Source: Mycetocola sp. (GTDB taxonomy: Bacteria; Actinomycetota; Actinomycetes; Actinomycetales; Microbacteriaceae). From it: a DNA stretch of 53,819 nucleotides. The stretch is taken from the NCBI RefSeq assembly GCF_025464835.1, contig NZ_JAODMP010000013.1:1-53819 (forward strand), written 5' to 3'. Both the position numbers and the translations under genes were made by a program. The notes below the pieces were generated by a model. The model was not told the origin of the DNA and did no database searches. It worked only from the letters and a program-made list of their open reading frames with translations. Positions 18,042 through 24,628 of the stretch are shown here, one piece after another; position 1 is the stretch's first letter; each line of letters starts with the position of its first letter.

Positions 18042-18985
18042 CGGTGGGTCAGATCCTCGGCAACGGTCCTGCCGTCCTCGCGTTCGACGTCGGCGGTACT
18101 GACACCAAAGCGGGCCTCTTCGACGACCGCGGCTCGCTCGTGGAGGTGGTGCGGGTACCGACGCCGTACAGCACCGACGGCAGCGGGGACGCGGTGCTCG
18201 CCCAGCTCGGCGTCCTCACCGAACGGTTCGCGGCACGGCATCCCGACGTCGCCCCCCTGGCGGCCGGGCTCATCGTTCCCGGCCTCGTCGACGACGACGC
18301 CGGGGTGGGCGTGTACGCCGAGAACCTGGGCTGGCGTGACGTGCCGTTCCGGGATGCGGCGAGTTCGGCCCTCGGGCTCCCCGTCGCGTTCACGCACGAC
18401 GTCCGCGCCGCAGGGACGGCCGAGTACCGCCTCGGCGCTGCCGGACGCTTCCGCAACGTCATGGTGGTCGTCATCGGCACCGGAATAGCCGGTGCTCTCT
18501 TCCTCGACGGCAAGCCGTATTCGGCCTCCGGCTTCGCCGGTGAGATCGGTCATTCCGTGGTCGACGTCGGCGGTGTGCCCTGCGCGTGCGGCGGGAACGG
18601 CTGCCTCGAGGCGATCGCCTCAGCAGGCGCCATCGCCAGGCTCTACAACCGGCACGCGTCTGTGCCGGTTGCCGGTGCCAGGGAGGTGCTCGAACTCGCC
18701 AGGTCAGGGAACGCGGCAGCGGCATCCGTCTGGGACACCGCAACCGATGCGCTCGGTCTCGCCCTCTCTCAGGCGGTTGCGCTGCTCGCCCCCGAGGCCA
18801 TCGTGCTCGGCGGCGGACTTGCGCAGGCCGGAGACGCGCTTTTCACACCGGTCGAGGAACGCATGAACTCGTTGCTGACCTTCCACCGCCGGCCCGTGCT
18901 GCTTCCCGCGACGGTGGGCGAGAACGCGGGACTCGTCGGCGCAGCGCTCGGTGCCCGTCAGCGCCTCACCGAGGTGAAGGCGTGA
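18038..18985 (+). CDS. ROK-family sugar kinase
   Basis: Sugar kinase of 315 residues. It has the phosphate-binding motif at the N-terminus (AFDVGGTDTKAGLFDD), a helical ROK region with VVVIGTGIAGALFLDG and GFAGEIGHSVVD, and the zinc-binding signature CACGGNGCLEA. Without an N-terminal helix-turn-helix it is an enzyme, not a repressor. The likely substrate is an N-acetylated amino sugar (GlcNAc, GalNAc or ManNAc), phosphorylated at C6 before NagA deacetylates it; this is inferred from the neighbours. Start and stop overlap the genes on either side by four bases (ATGA and GTGA), showing translational coupling. Confidence 0.9.
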   Translation: MTVGQILGNGPAVLAFDVGGTDTKAGLFDDRGSLVEVVRVPTPYSTDGSGDAVLAQLGVLTERFAARHPDVAPLAAGLIVPGLVDDDAGVGVYAENLGWRDVPFRDAASSALGLPVAFTHDVRAAGTAEYRLGAAGRFRNVMVVVIGTGIAGALFLDGKPYSASGFAGEIGHSVVDVGGVPCACGGNGCLEAIASAGAIARLYNRHASVPVAGAREVLELARSGNAAAASVWDTATDALGLALSQAVALLAPEAIVLGGGLAQAGDALFTPVEERMNSLLTFHRRPVLLPATVGENAGLVGAALGARQRLTEVKA

Positions 18986-19899
18986 TCCTCACGGTGACGG
19001 CGAACCCGGCTCTCGACAGCACCATCACCCTCGACCGGCTCGACGTCGGAGAAAGCCACCGGGTTCAGCCGGCGGTCACCAGGGCCGGAGGCAAAGGTAT
19101 CAACGTCGCCAGGGTCCTGCTGCAGAAGGGTTTCGACACGCTCGCTGTCGCTCCGGTCGGCGAAGAGGACCTTGCCGAATTCAGGCGTGACCTCGGCAGC
19201 ATCCCGTCCCTCCTCCTGCCGATCCCTGGCCGGGCCCGGCGCTCCACCGCCATCGTCGAACGGCAGTCAGAGCGCACAACGGTGCTCAACGAATCCGGCC
19301 GGATGCTCCCGCGCGAGACCTGGGAACGCGTCGCGGATGCCGTCCGGTCGCGACTACCGGATACCGGCTGCCTCGTCGTGTCGGGGAGCATGCCCCCCGG
19401 CGCACCGGAGTCGCTGGTCTCCGACCTGATCGCCTCCGCCAGGGATGCAGGCATCCCGACGATCGCGGATGCCTCAGGCCCCTACCTGCTGAGCGCTGCG
19501 GCGGCCGGAGCAACCCTCCTCAAACCGAACCGGCGTGAGCTGTTCGACGCCACCGGCGAACACGATCCGCTTGCCGGTGCGCGGGCACTCCAGGCGGCCG
19601 GGGCCCAGCTGATCCTCGTTTCGCTCGGCGAGGACGGCATGCTCGCCGTGCCCAGGACCGGCGCGGTACTGCGCGCCCGGCTCGACGTGGTGCTCGCCGG
19701 CAACCCGACCGGCGCCGGCGACGCAGCCGTGGCCGGCGCGGCATCCCTGCTCACGGCCGGGATCACGGACGTCCGCGCCCTGCTCTCCCGAGCCACCGCC
19801 TGGGGCGCAGCTGCGGTTCTCGAGCCTCAGGCGGGCAGTGTCCACCCCGACTGTGACGAGCTCGAGCACCGGCTCACTCTCAGCGAAGACCCGGACTGA
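18982..19899 (+). CDS. PfkB-family sugar-phosphate kinase (1-PFK/tagatose-6-P kinase type)
   Basis: Ribokinase-like kinase of 305 residues of the FruK/LacC subgroup, which phosphorylates fructose-1-P or tagatose-6-P. It begins ILTVTANPALDSTITLD, typical of the subgroup, followed by GGKGINVARVLLQKG, KPNRRELFDATGE and the catalytic anion-hole motif NPTGAGDAAVAG with the base Asp. The start is GTG, overlapping the ROK kinase stop as GTGA. Beside an AgaS-like protein and an aldolase remnant, a tagatose-6-phosphate kinase role is more likely than fructose use, but the sequence alone does not decide. Confidence 0.88.
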   Translation: MILTVTANPALDSTITLDRLDVGESHRVQPAVTRAGGKGINVARVLLQKGFDTLAVAPVGEEDLAEFRRDLGSIPSLLLPIPGRARRSTAIVERQSERTTVLNESGRMLPRETWERVADAVRSRLPDTGCLVVSGSMPPGAPESLVSDLIASARDAGIPTIADASGPYLLSAAAAGATLLKPNRRELFDATGEHDPLAGARALQAAGAQLILVSLGEDGMLAVPRTGAVLRARLDVVLAGNPTGAGDAAVAGAASLLTAGITDVRALLSRATAWGAAAVLEPQAGSVHPDCDELEHRLTLSEDPD

Positions 19900-19919
19900 A
19901 GCGGGACCCGACGCCACGG

Positions 19920-20080
19920 ATGACAAACCGGCGAACCACCCACCTGGACGGGTTTTTCGCCCGCGCTGTTCGCGCCGCCCTGGAGGCTGACGCCGGCCTG
20001 GTCGATCCCCGCCGGTACCCGGCCGCCGGTCGTACGGCGCTGGCCGAGGAAGCCGAACGCCTGCTCAGGCTCTTCGCCCC
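19920..20080 (+). pseudogene. C-terminal remnant of a class II (tagatose/fructose) bisphosphate aldolase
   Basis: Between the PfkB gene and nagA there is an open stretch whose translation (THLDGFFARAVRAAL, DAGLVDPRRYPAAGRTALAEE, AERLLRLFA) closely resembles the last 45-50 residues of KbaY/GatY/FbaA aldolases, which end in NVATxLxxAFxxAVRxxL, VDPRKYLxPGRxA, LIRLFG. The 230 or so upstream residues with the zinc ligands and catalytic sites are absent, and the frame runs on past the expected stop. This looks like a large deletion in an aldolase gene that once followed the kinase. The family match is by eye. Confidence 0.62.
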
Positions 20081-20142
20081 GCCGCGGCGTGACCAGGGCC
20101 TGCAGGGCGAGCTCGCGCTTTCGCTTCACGCGGCATCAACGT

Positions 20143-20148
20143 TATCGT
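20143..20148 (+). promoter_or_regulatory. -10 box of a probable leaderless nagA transcript
   Basis: TATCGT lies six bases before the GTG start of nagA, the usual spacing for leaderless actinobacterial genes. No clear ribosome site precedes the GTG, and no strong -35 box is visible. nagA may therefore be transcribed independently of the kinases upstream. Confidence 0.55.
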
Positions 20149-20154
20149 GGCGAC

Positions 20155-21321
20155 GTGCCCCTTTCTTCGTCCGCTTCCCCCGACCTGGTCATCCATTCCG
20201 CGCGCGTGGTCAGCGGGGGGAAGGTAGCCGACGACGGATACGTCGCCTTCGCCGGGGAAACGATTGCCGCAACCGGAACCGGCGACGGCTGGCGCGGACT
20301 GGCACCACATACCGTCTTCGACGCGGCAGGTGCCTTCCTGGTTCCCGGGTTCATCGACATCCATGGGCACGGTGGCGGCGGATGTTCCTTCGACAGTGAC
20401 GCGGACGGCATCCGCACAGCCCTCGCCGTGCACCGGGCACACGGCACGACCCGCTCCGTGCTGTCCCTCGTGACCGGCTCGCTCGACGACCTCATCGAAC
20501 GGGTGACGCGCGTCGCGGACCTCGCCGGTGATGACCAGACGATCCTCGGTTCGCATCTCGAGGGGCCGTTCCTCGACGTCGGACACAAAGGCGCCCACGA
20601 CCCCGCCCAGCTGTGCGCCCCTGACCAGGCGGTCATCGAACGGCTCCTCACAGCGGCACGCGGCACGCTCAGGCAGGTCACCCTCGCCCCTGAGCTCCCC
20701 GGCGGCATGGACGCCGTCCGGCAATTCCGGTCGGCGGGGGTCGCCGTCGCGATCGGCCACACCGACACCGATTTCGACGGCGCCCGGTCCGCGTTCGAGG
20801 CCGGGGCGAGCATCCTGACCCACGCTTTCAACGCGATGAACGGCATCCATCACCGCAACCCGGGGCCGGTCGCCGCCGCCGCGGCGACGCCGTCGGTGAC
20901 TCTCGAGATCATCAACGACGGTGTCCATGTGCACCCCGAGGTCGTCCGGATCGCCTTCGCCCTGGCCCCTGGGCGGATCGCCCTCGTGACCGATGCCATG
21001 GCCGCCGCGGGGTCCACCGACGGGAACTACCAACTGGGCTCGTTGAGCGTCGATGTGGTCGACGGGGTTGCCAGGCTCGCCGGCGGCGGCTCCATCGCCG
21101 GCTCAACGCTCACCCAGGACGCAGCGGTGCGGCGGGCGGTCACCGAGGTCGGGATTCCGCTCCCCGTTGCTGTTGCGGCCGTCACCGAGACCCCGGCACG
21201 GGCGATCGGGCGCGCCGGCGACCTCGGGCGGCTGGATGTCGGGTTCGCCGCAGACGCCGTGCTTCTCGACGAGGCGTACTCCGTCACGGCCGTGTGGGCT
21301 GAGGGAGTGCGGCTGCGCTAG
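20155..21321 (+). CDS. nagA: N-acetylglucosamine-6-phosphate deacetylase
   Basis: Metal-dependent amidohydrolase of 388 residues that removes acetate from GlcNAc-6-P (or GalNAc-6-P). Motifs in order: LVPGFIDIHGHGGGG (metal His pair), GSHLEGPFLDVGHKGAH with the metal Glu, AIGHTDTDF, LTHAFNAMNG, and VTDAMAAAG with the catalytic Asp. GTG at 20155 (PLSSSASPDLVIHSARV) was chosen because it follows a -10 box by six bases; the open frame upstream is Arg-rich and belongs to the aldolase remnant. Product GlcN-6-P would go to NagB, encoded at 30691. The stop shares four bases (CTAG) with the convergent mnhG stop. Confidence 0.94.
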   Translation: MPLSSSASPDLVIHSARVVSGGKVADDGYVAFAGETIAATGTGDGWRGLAPHTVFDAAGAFLVPGFIDIHGHGGGGCSFDSDADGIRTALAVHRAHGTTRSVLSLVTGSLDDLIERVTRVADLAGDDQTILGSHLEGPFLDVGHKGAHDPAQLCAPDQAVIERLLTAARGTLRQVTLAPELPGGMDAVRQFRSAGVAVAIGHTDTDFDGARSAFEAGASILTHAFNAMNGIHHRNPGPVAAAAATPSVTLEIINDGVHVHPEVVRIAFALAPGRIALVTDAMAAAGSTDGNYQLGSLSVDVVDGVARLAGGGSIAGSTLTQDAAVRRAVTEVGIPLPVAVAAVTETPARAIGRAGDLGRLDVGFAADAVLLDEAYSVTAVWAEGVRLR

Positions 21322-21752
21322 CTGTACTGCTCGCCGGAGGGCCGGTCGTCCTGGGTCGGTCCCTCGGGCGGCGTTCCTCCCGGTGCGGTCGCCACGTTGC
21401 CCTGCTCCACCCTGTCGACGCTGACGGACAGCTCGTCCTGGATCAGCAGGTCACGGCGCAGGTGATCGGACCGGTAGGCGGCCCGCCCGACCATGTGGGC
21501 CGTGATCGGTGCCGTCAGCGCCTGGAAGATGATGATCGCCGTGAGCAGGGCGAACGTTCCGATCGTGGCATTGTTGACGGCGATCGCGGCAGTCACGGCC
21601 ATCAGGCCGAGAATCTGGGGCTTCGTTGCGGCGTGCAGGCGCGACAGGACATCGGGGAAGCGCATGAGCCCGACTCCGGCGGCGAAACACATCAGCGAGG
21701 AGACCAGCACCAGGCCCACGGTGATGATCTCGCGGATTCCTTCGCCGGTCAT
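21318..21752 (-). CDS. mnhG: Na+/H+ antiporter subunit G (Mrp complex)
   Basis: Small membrane subunit of the Mrp-type cation/proton antiporter. The 144-residue protein has three hydrophobic helices with family motifs MCFAAGVGLMRFPDVLSRLHAATKPQ and FQALTAPITAHMVGRAAY; the last 45 residues are a polar, Pro/Gly-rich tail longer than usual. It is the last gene of the mnhA-C-D-E-F-G operon and overlaps mnhF by four bases. Its stop overlaps the convergent nagA stop. Confidence 0.93.
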   Translation of the reverse strand: MTGEGIREIITVGLVLVSSLMCFAAGVGLMRFPDVLSRLHAATKPQILGLMAVTAAIAVNNATIGTFALLTAIIIFQALTAPITAHMVGRAAYRSDHLRRDLLIQDELSVSVDRVEQGNVATAPGGTPPEGPTQDDRPSGEQYS

Positions 21753-22012
21753 GTCTGGTCCTGTTTCGCCATGAAGCGGGCAAAGCTCACCGAACCGACG
21801 AACGCGAATGCACCGAGCACGAGCAGCACCGGGAGCGTTTCGGTGTGGGAACTGAACGCCATCTCAGTCGCGAGCACACACATGATGGTGACGACGAACA
21901 CGTCGGATGCGATGACCCGGTCGAGGAGGCTCGGCCCTCTGATCACGCGGTACAACGCGGCGACGGCGCCGGCGCAAAAGAACACACCTGCGACGATCAT
22001 GGCGATTTGCAT
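21749..22012 (-). CDS. mnhF: Na+/H+ antiporter subunit F (Mrp complex)
   Basis: Membrane subunit of 87 residues with three helices; the conserved block YRVIRGPSLLDRVIASDVFV (about residues 21-40) with the essential Asp is typical of MnhF/MrpF. It overlaps mnhG by four bases and mnhE by one base, which implies tight co-translation. Confidence 0.94.
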   Translation of the reverse strand: MQIAMIVAGVFFCAGAVAALYRVIRGPSLLDRVIASDVFVVTIMCVLATEMAFSSHTETLPVLLVLGAFAFVGSVSFARFMAKQDQT

Positions 22013-22596
22013 CAGTTCTTCCCCCGTCGGGCCGATCGGGTCAGTTCATTGGGCTGGTTGACTCGCCACACATCCGCCGGTGACCCGATCGCCATCACGA
22101 GGCGTTTCTCGGTCGCGAACACGCTGGCACGGAAATCGTCGAGGTCGTCCCCTGTTTTGACGTTGATGACGTGAACATACAGGACCGACTCCTGGCGGTC
22201 GACGTCGACGACGATGGAACCGGGGACGAGGGAGATGGCTTCGGCCGTCCAGGTCATGATGAGGTCGGAGCGGGTGTCGAGAGCGATGGCCAGGATGGCG
22301 CTCGAGGGTTGGTAACGAGGGTCGATGACCAGCCAGGCGACGTCGATCGAAGCCCGGCAGATGTCGACGATGAGCCGGACGAGAAACACCGCGGTGTGCC
22401 AGAGATTGATCCGGCCGCTGAGGTCGATGGCTGGCAGGTAGAAGACGATCGAGATCACGACCGCGAGGATCGCCCCACTCACGACGCTCAGCACGGTGAA
22501 CTGCCCCCAGAGCAGGCACCAGAGAAGGACGAGCCCGCAGAGGAGCACAATCTGGCTTCGGGCCGAGATACGCCGGCCGCCCGGGTCGGGGCTCAT
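22012..22596 (-). CDS. mnhE: Na+/H+ antiporter subunit E (Mrp complex)
   Basis: Subunit of 194 residues with two or three N-terminal helices (LLCGLVLLWCLLWGQF, VVSGAILAVVISIVF) and a cytoplasmic C-terminal domain carrying the MnhE pattern SLVPGSIVVDVDRQESVLYVHV. It is needed for assembly of the complex in known systems. The N-terminus contains a short polar Arg/Gly lead that is normal for actinobacterial members. It overlaps mnhD and mnhF. Confidence 0.93.
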   Translation of the reverse strand: MSPDPGGRRISARSQIVLLCGLVLLWCLLWGQFTVLSVVSGAILAVVISIVFYLPAIDLSGRINLWHTAVFLVRLIVDICRASIDVAWLVIDPRYQPSSAILAIALDTRSDLIMTWTAEAISLVPGSIVVDVDRQESVLYVHVINVKTGDDLDDFRASVFATEKRLVMAIGSPADVWRVNQPNELTRSARRGKN

Positions 22597-24155
22597 TCCA
22601 CACCTCCAGGGAACACGGCGTCGACGTAGGTGGAGTGCGAGTCGAAGTCTGCCGCCGTGCGGGCGGCCAGGTCGAACAGGGGTCCGGCGAAAAGTGTCAG
22701 CCCGACGGTGAGGGCGACCATGCCCGTCGTAGCCGCGAGCATCAGCCGGGGAACGCTCTTCGTCCTGACGGTCCCGCCTGGGTCGTCGGGAGTCTCACTG
22801 AGCGAGTCAAGCAACGGTGACGTATAACCTTCGACGTCGCCGCTTGGCCGCCAGAACACCATGTTCCAGACCCTCACGAGGGCGTAGAGCGTGAGTAGCG
22901 ACGTTGCGGTACCAGCGGCGATGAGCACGTATGACAGCGGGGTGCCAAGCGCGACACCGGCTTCGAACAAGCCGACCTTGCCGAGGAATCCGGAGAACGG
23001 CGGGATACCGCCGAGGTTCATCGCGCCGATGAAGAAGAGCACCGAAACCAGCGGGGACGCTTTGAGGATGCCGCCGACCCGGTTGATCGACGTGGTCCCG
23101 CCGACCCGTTCCACGAGCCCGGTCGCCAGGAACAGGGTGGTCTGGACGATGATGTGGTGGACGATGTAGAAGATCGTCGCCGCGAGTGCGGCCTGGCTGC
23201 CGATCGCGATGCCGAAGATCATGTACCCGATGTGACTGACGAGGGTGAAGGACAACAGCCTCTTGATGTCGGCCTGTGCCAGGGCGCCGAGAATTCCGAT
23301 GATCAAGGTGAGCAGCGCGATGACCATCAACGGTATGTCGATGTCGACATCGGTGAACATGACCGTGTCGGTGCGGATGATGGCGTAGACGCCGACCTTC
23401 GTGAGCAGACCCGCGAACACGGCGGTGACGGGAGCCGGGGCGGTCGGGTAGGAGTCCGGGAGCCAGAACGACATCGGGAACACGGCGGCTTTGATGCAGA
23501 ACGCGACGAGGAGCGAGATGCACAGGATCAGCTGCACGTCGGCGGGCAGGTCCCGAACCCGTTCCGCGATGAGCGCCATCGTCACCGTGCCTGTGGCCGC
23601 GTAGATGAAGGCGATCGACGCCAGGAAGATGATCGACGAGGTCAGGCTGACAATGATGTACGTCACGCCGGCACGGATGCGCGCGCCGGTTCCCGCCAGC
23701 GTCAGGAGCACATAACTGGCCGAGAGCAGCATCTCGAACCCGACGTACAGGTTGAAGAGGTCACCGGCGACGAAGGCGACGAACAGGCCGGCTGCCAGGA
23801 CGAGATACGTGGGGTGGAAGATCGAAACCGGCGTTTCCCTGTCACCGTCGGCGATGCCCTGACCGGCGGCGAAAAGGAGCACGCCGAGCAGCATGAGCGC
23901 GGAGACCAGAACCATGATGGTCGCCAGGCGGTCGGCGACGAGCACGATCCCGAATGGTGCATCCCAACCGCCGACGTCGACGACCACCGGGCCATTGCTG
24001 TCGACATAGACGAGAAGGATCGCGCTCAACACGGTGACGGTGGTGAGAGTCAGCGCGCTGACGACGACCTGGGCCCTGCGGTATGCGCCGAGCACCAGGG
24101 CAACCGCTGCTCCGAGCAGAGGAAGAAGGACCAGAAGAGGCACGATCGCGCTCAT
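22593..24155 (-). CDS. mnhD: Na+/H+ antiporter subunit D (Mrp complex)
   Basis: Proton-translocating subunit of 520 residues related to complex I NuoM/N, with about 14 membrane helices. Family motifs: the Glu in FNLYVGFEMLLSASYVLLTLAG, the Lys in CIKAAVFPMSFWLPDSYPTAPAPVTAVFAGLLTKVG, and KRLLSFTLVSHIGYMIFG. The last 90 residues contain a polar loop (SLSETPDDPGGT) before a final helix. It overlaps mnhC and mnhE by four bases each. Confidence 0.96.
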   Translation of the reverse strand: MSAIVPLLVLLPLLGAAVALVLGAYRRAQVVVSALTLTTVTVLSAILLVYVDSNGPVVVDVGGWDAPFGIVLVADRLATIMVLVSALMLLGVLLFAAGQGIADGDRETPVSIFHPTYLVLAAGLFVAFVAGDLFNLYVGFEMLLSASYVLLTLAGTGARIRAGVTYIIVSLTSSIIFLASIAFIYAATGTVTMALIAERVRDLPADVQLILCISLLVAFCIKAAVFPMSFWLPDSYPTAPAPVTAVFAGLLTKVGVYAIIRTDTVMFTDVDIDIPLMVIALLTLIIGILGALAQADIKRLLSFTLVSHIGYMIFGIAIGSQAALAATIFYIVHHIIVQTTLFLATGLVERVGGTTSINRVGGILKASPLVSVLFFIGAMNLGGIPPFSGFLGKVGLFEAGVALGTPLSYVLIAAGTATSLLTLYALVRVWNMVFWRPSGDVEGYTSPLLDSLSETPDDPGGTVRTKSVPRLMLAATTGMVALTVGLTLFAGPLFDLAARTAADFDSHSTYVDAVFPGGVE

Positions 24156-24628
24156 CGCTCGCCCTCCATTCCGCGGTTGTGCGCATCCGGGTGTTCGTCG
24201 CTGTCGGCCAGGATTTTCTGAAGGGCCGCGTCATCCAGGTCGACCGCGTCGAAGGTGGCATCCGTCGCCGCTTCCGTCTCACCATGGTGCTGGTCCGGCA
24301 CCGAGTCGCCCTGGTCTCCCAGCTGAGCGAGCCACCAGGACCGGTAGATCAGGGCGAGAACGAATGCGGTGAGGCCGAAGTTGATCACGATGGCGGTGAG
24401 CATGAGCACCTGGGGTACCGGATCGGCCATGCCCTCGTCGGAGACCGTTCCTGTGACGATCGGCGCCGTTCCGTTCGGCCCGCTGACGAGCAGGATGAGC
24501 AGGTTGGTGGCGTTGCCGACGAGCATGAATCCGATGAGAACCCGGGTGAGGCTCCGTTCCAGCATCACCGTGATGCCGACAGCGTAGAGCACGGCCATGA
24601 GGAGGATGAGGGTTGCTGACGCGGTCAT
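24152..24628 (-). CDS. mnhC: Na+/H+ antiporter subunit C (Mrp complex)
   Basis: Subunit of 158 residues related to NuoK, with three helices: LILLMAVLYAVGITVML, the motif VLIGFMLVGNATNLLILL, and DPVPQVLMLTAIVINFGLTAFVLALIYR, the last being diagnostic of MnhC. The final 45 residues form an acidic, His-containing cytoplasmic tail (DLDDAALQKILADSDEHPDAH) that ordinary MnhC proteins do not need. It overlaps mnhA and mnhD by four bases. Confidence 0.95.
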   Translation of the reverse strand: MTASATLILLMAVLYAVGITVMLERSLTRVLIGFMLVGNATNLLILLVSGPNGTAPIVTGTVSDEGMADPVPQVLMLTAIVINFGLTAFVLALIYRSWWLAQLGDQGDSVPDQHHGETEAATDATFDAVDLDDAALQKILADSDEHPDAHNRGMEGER

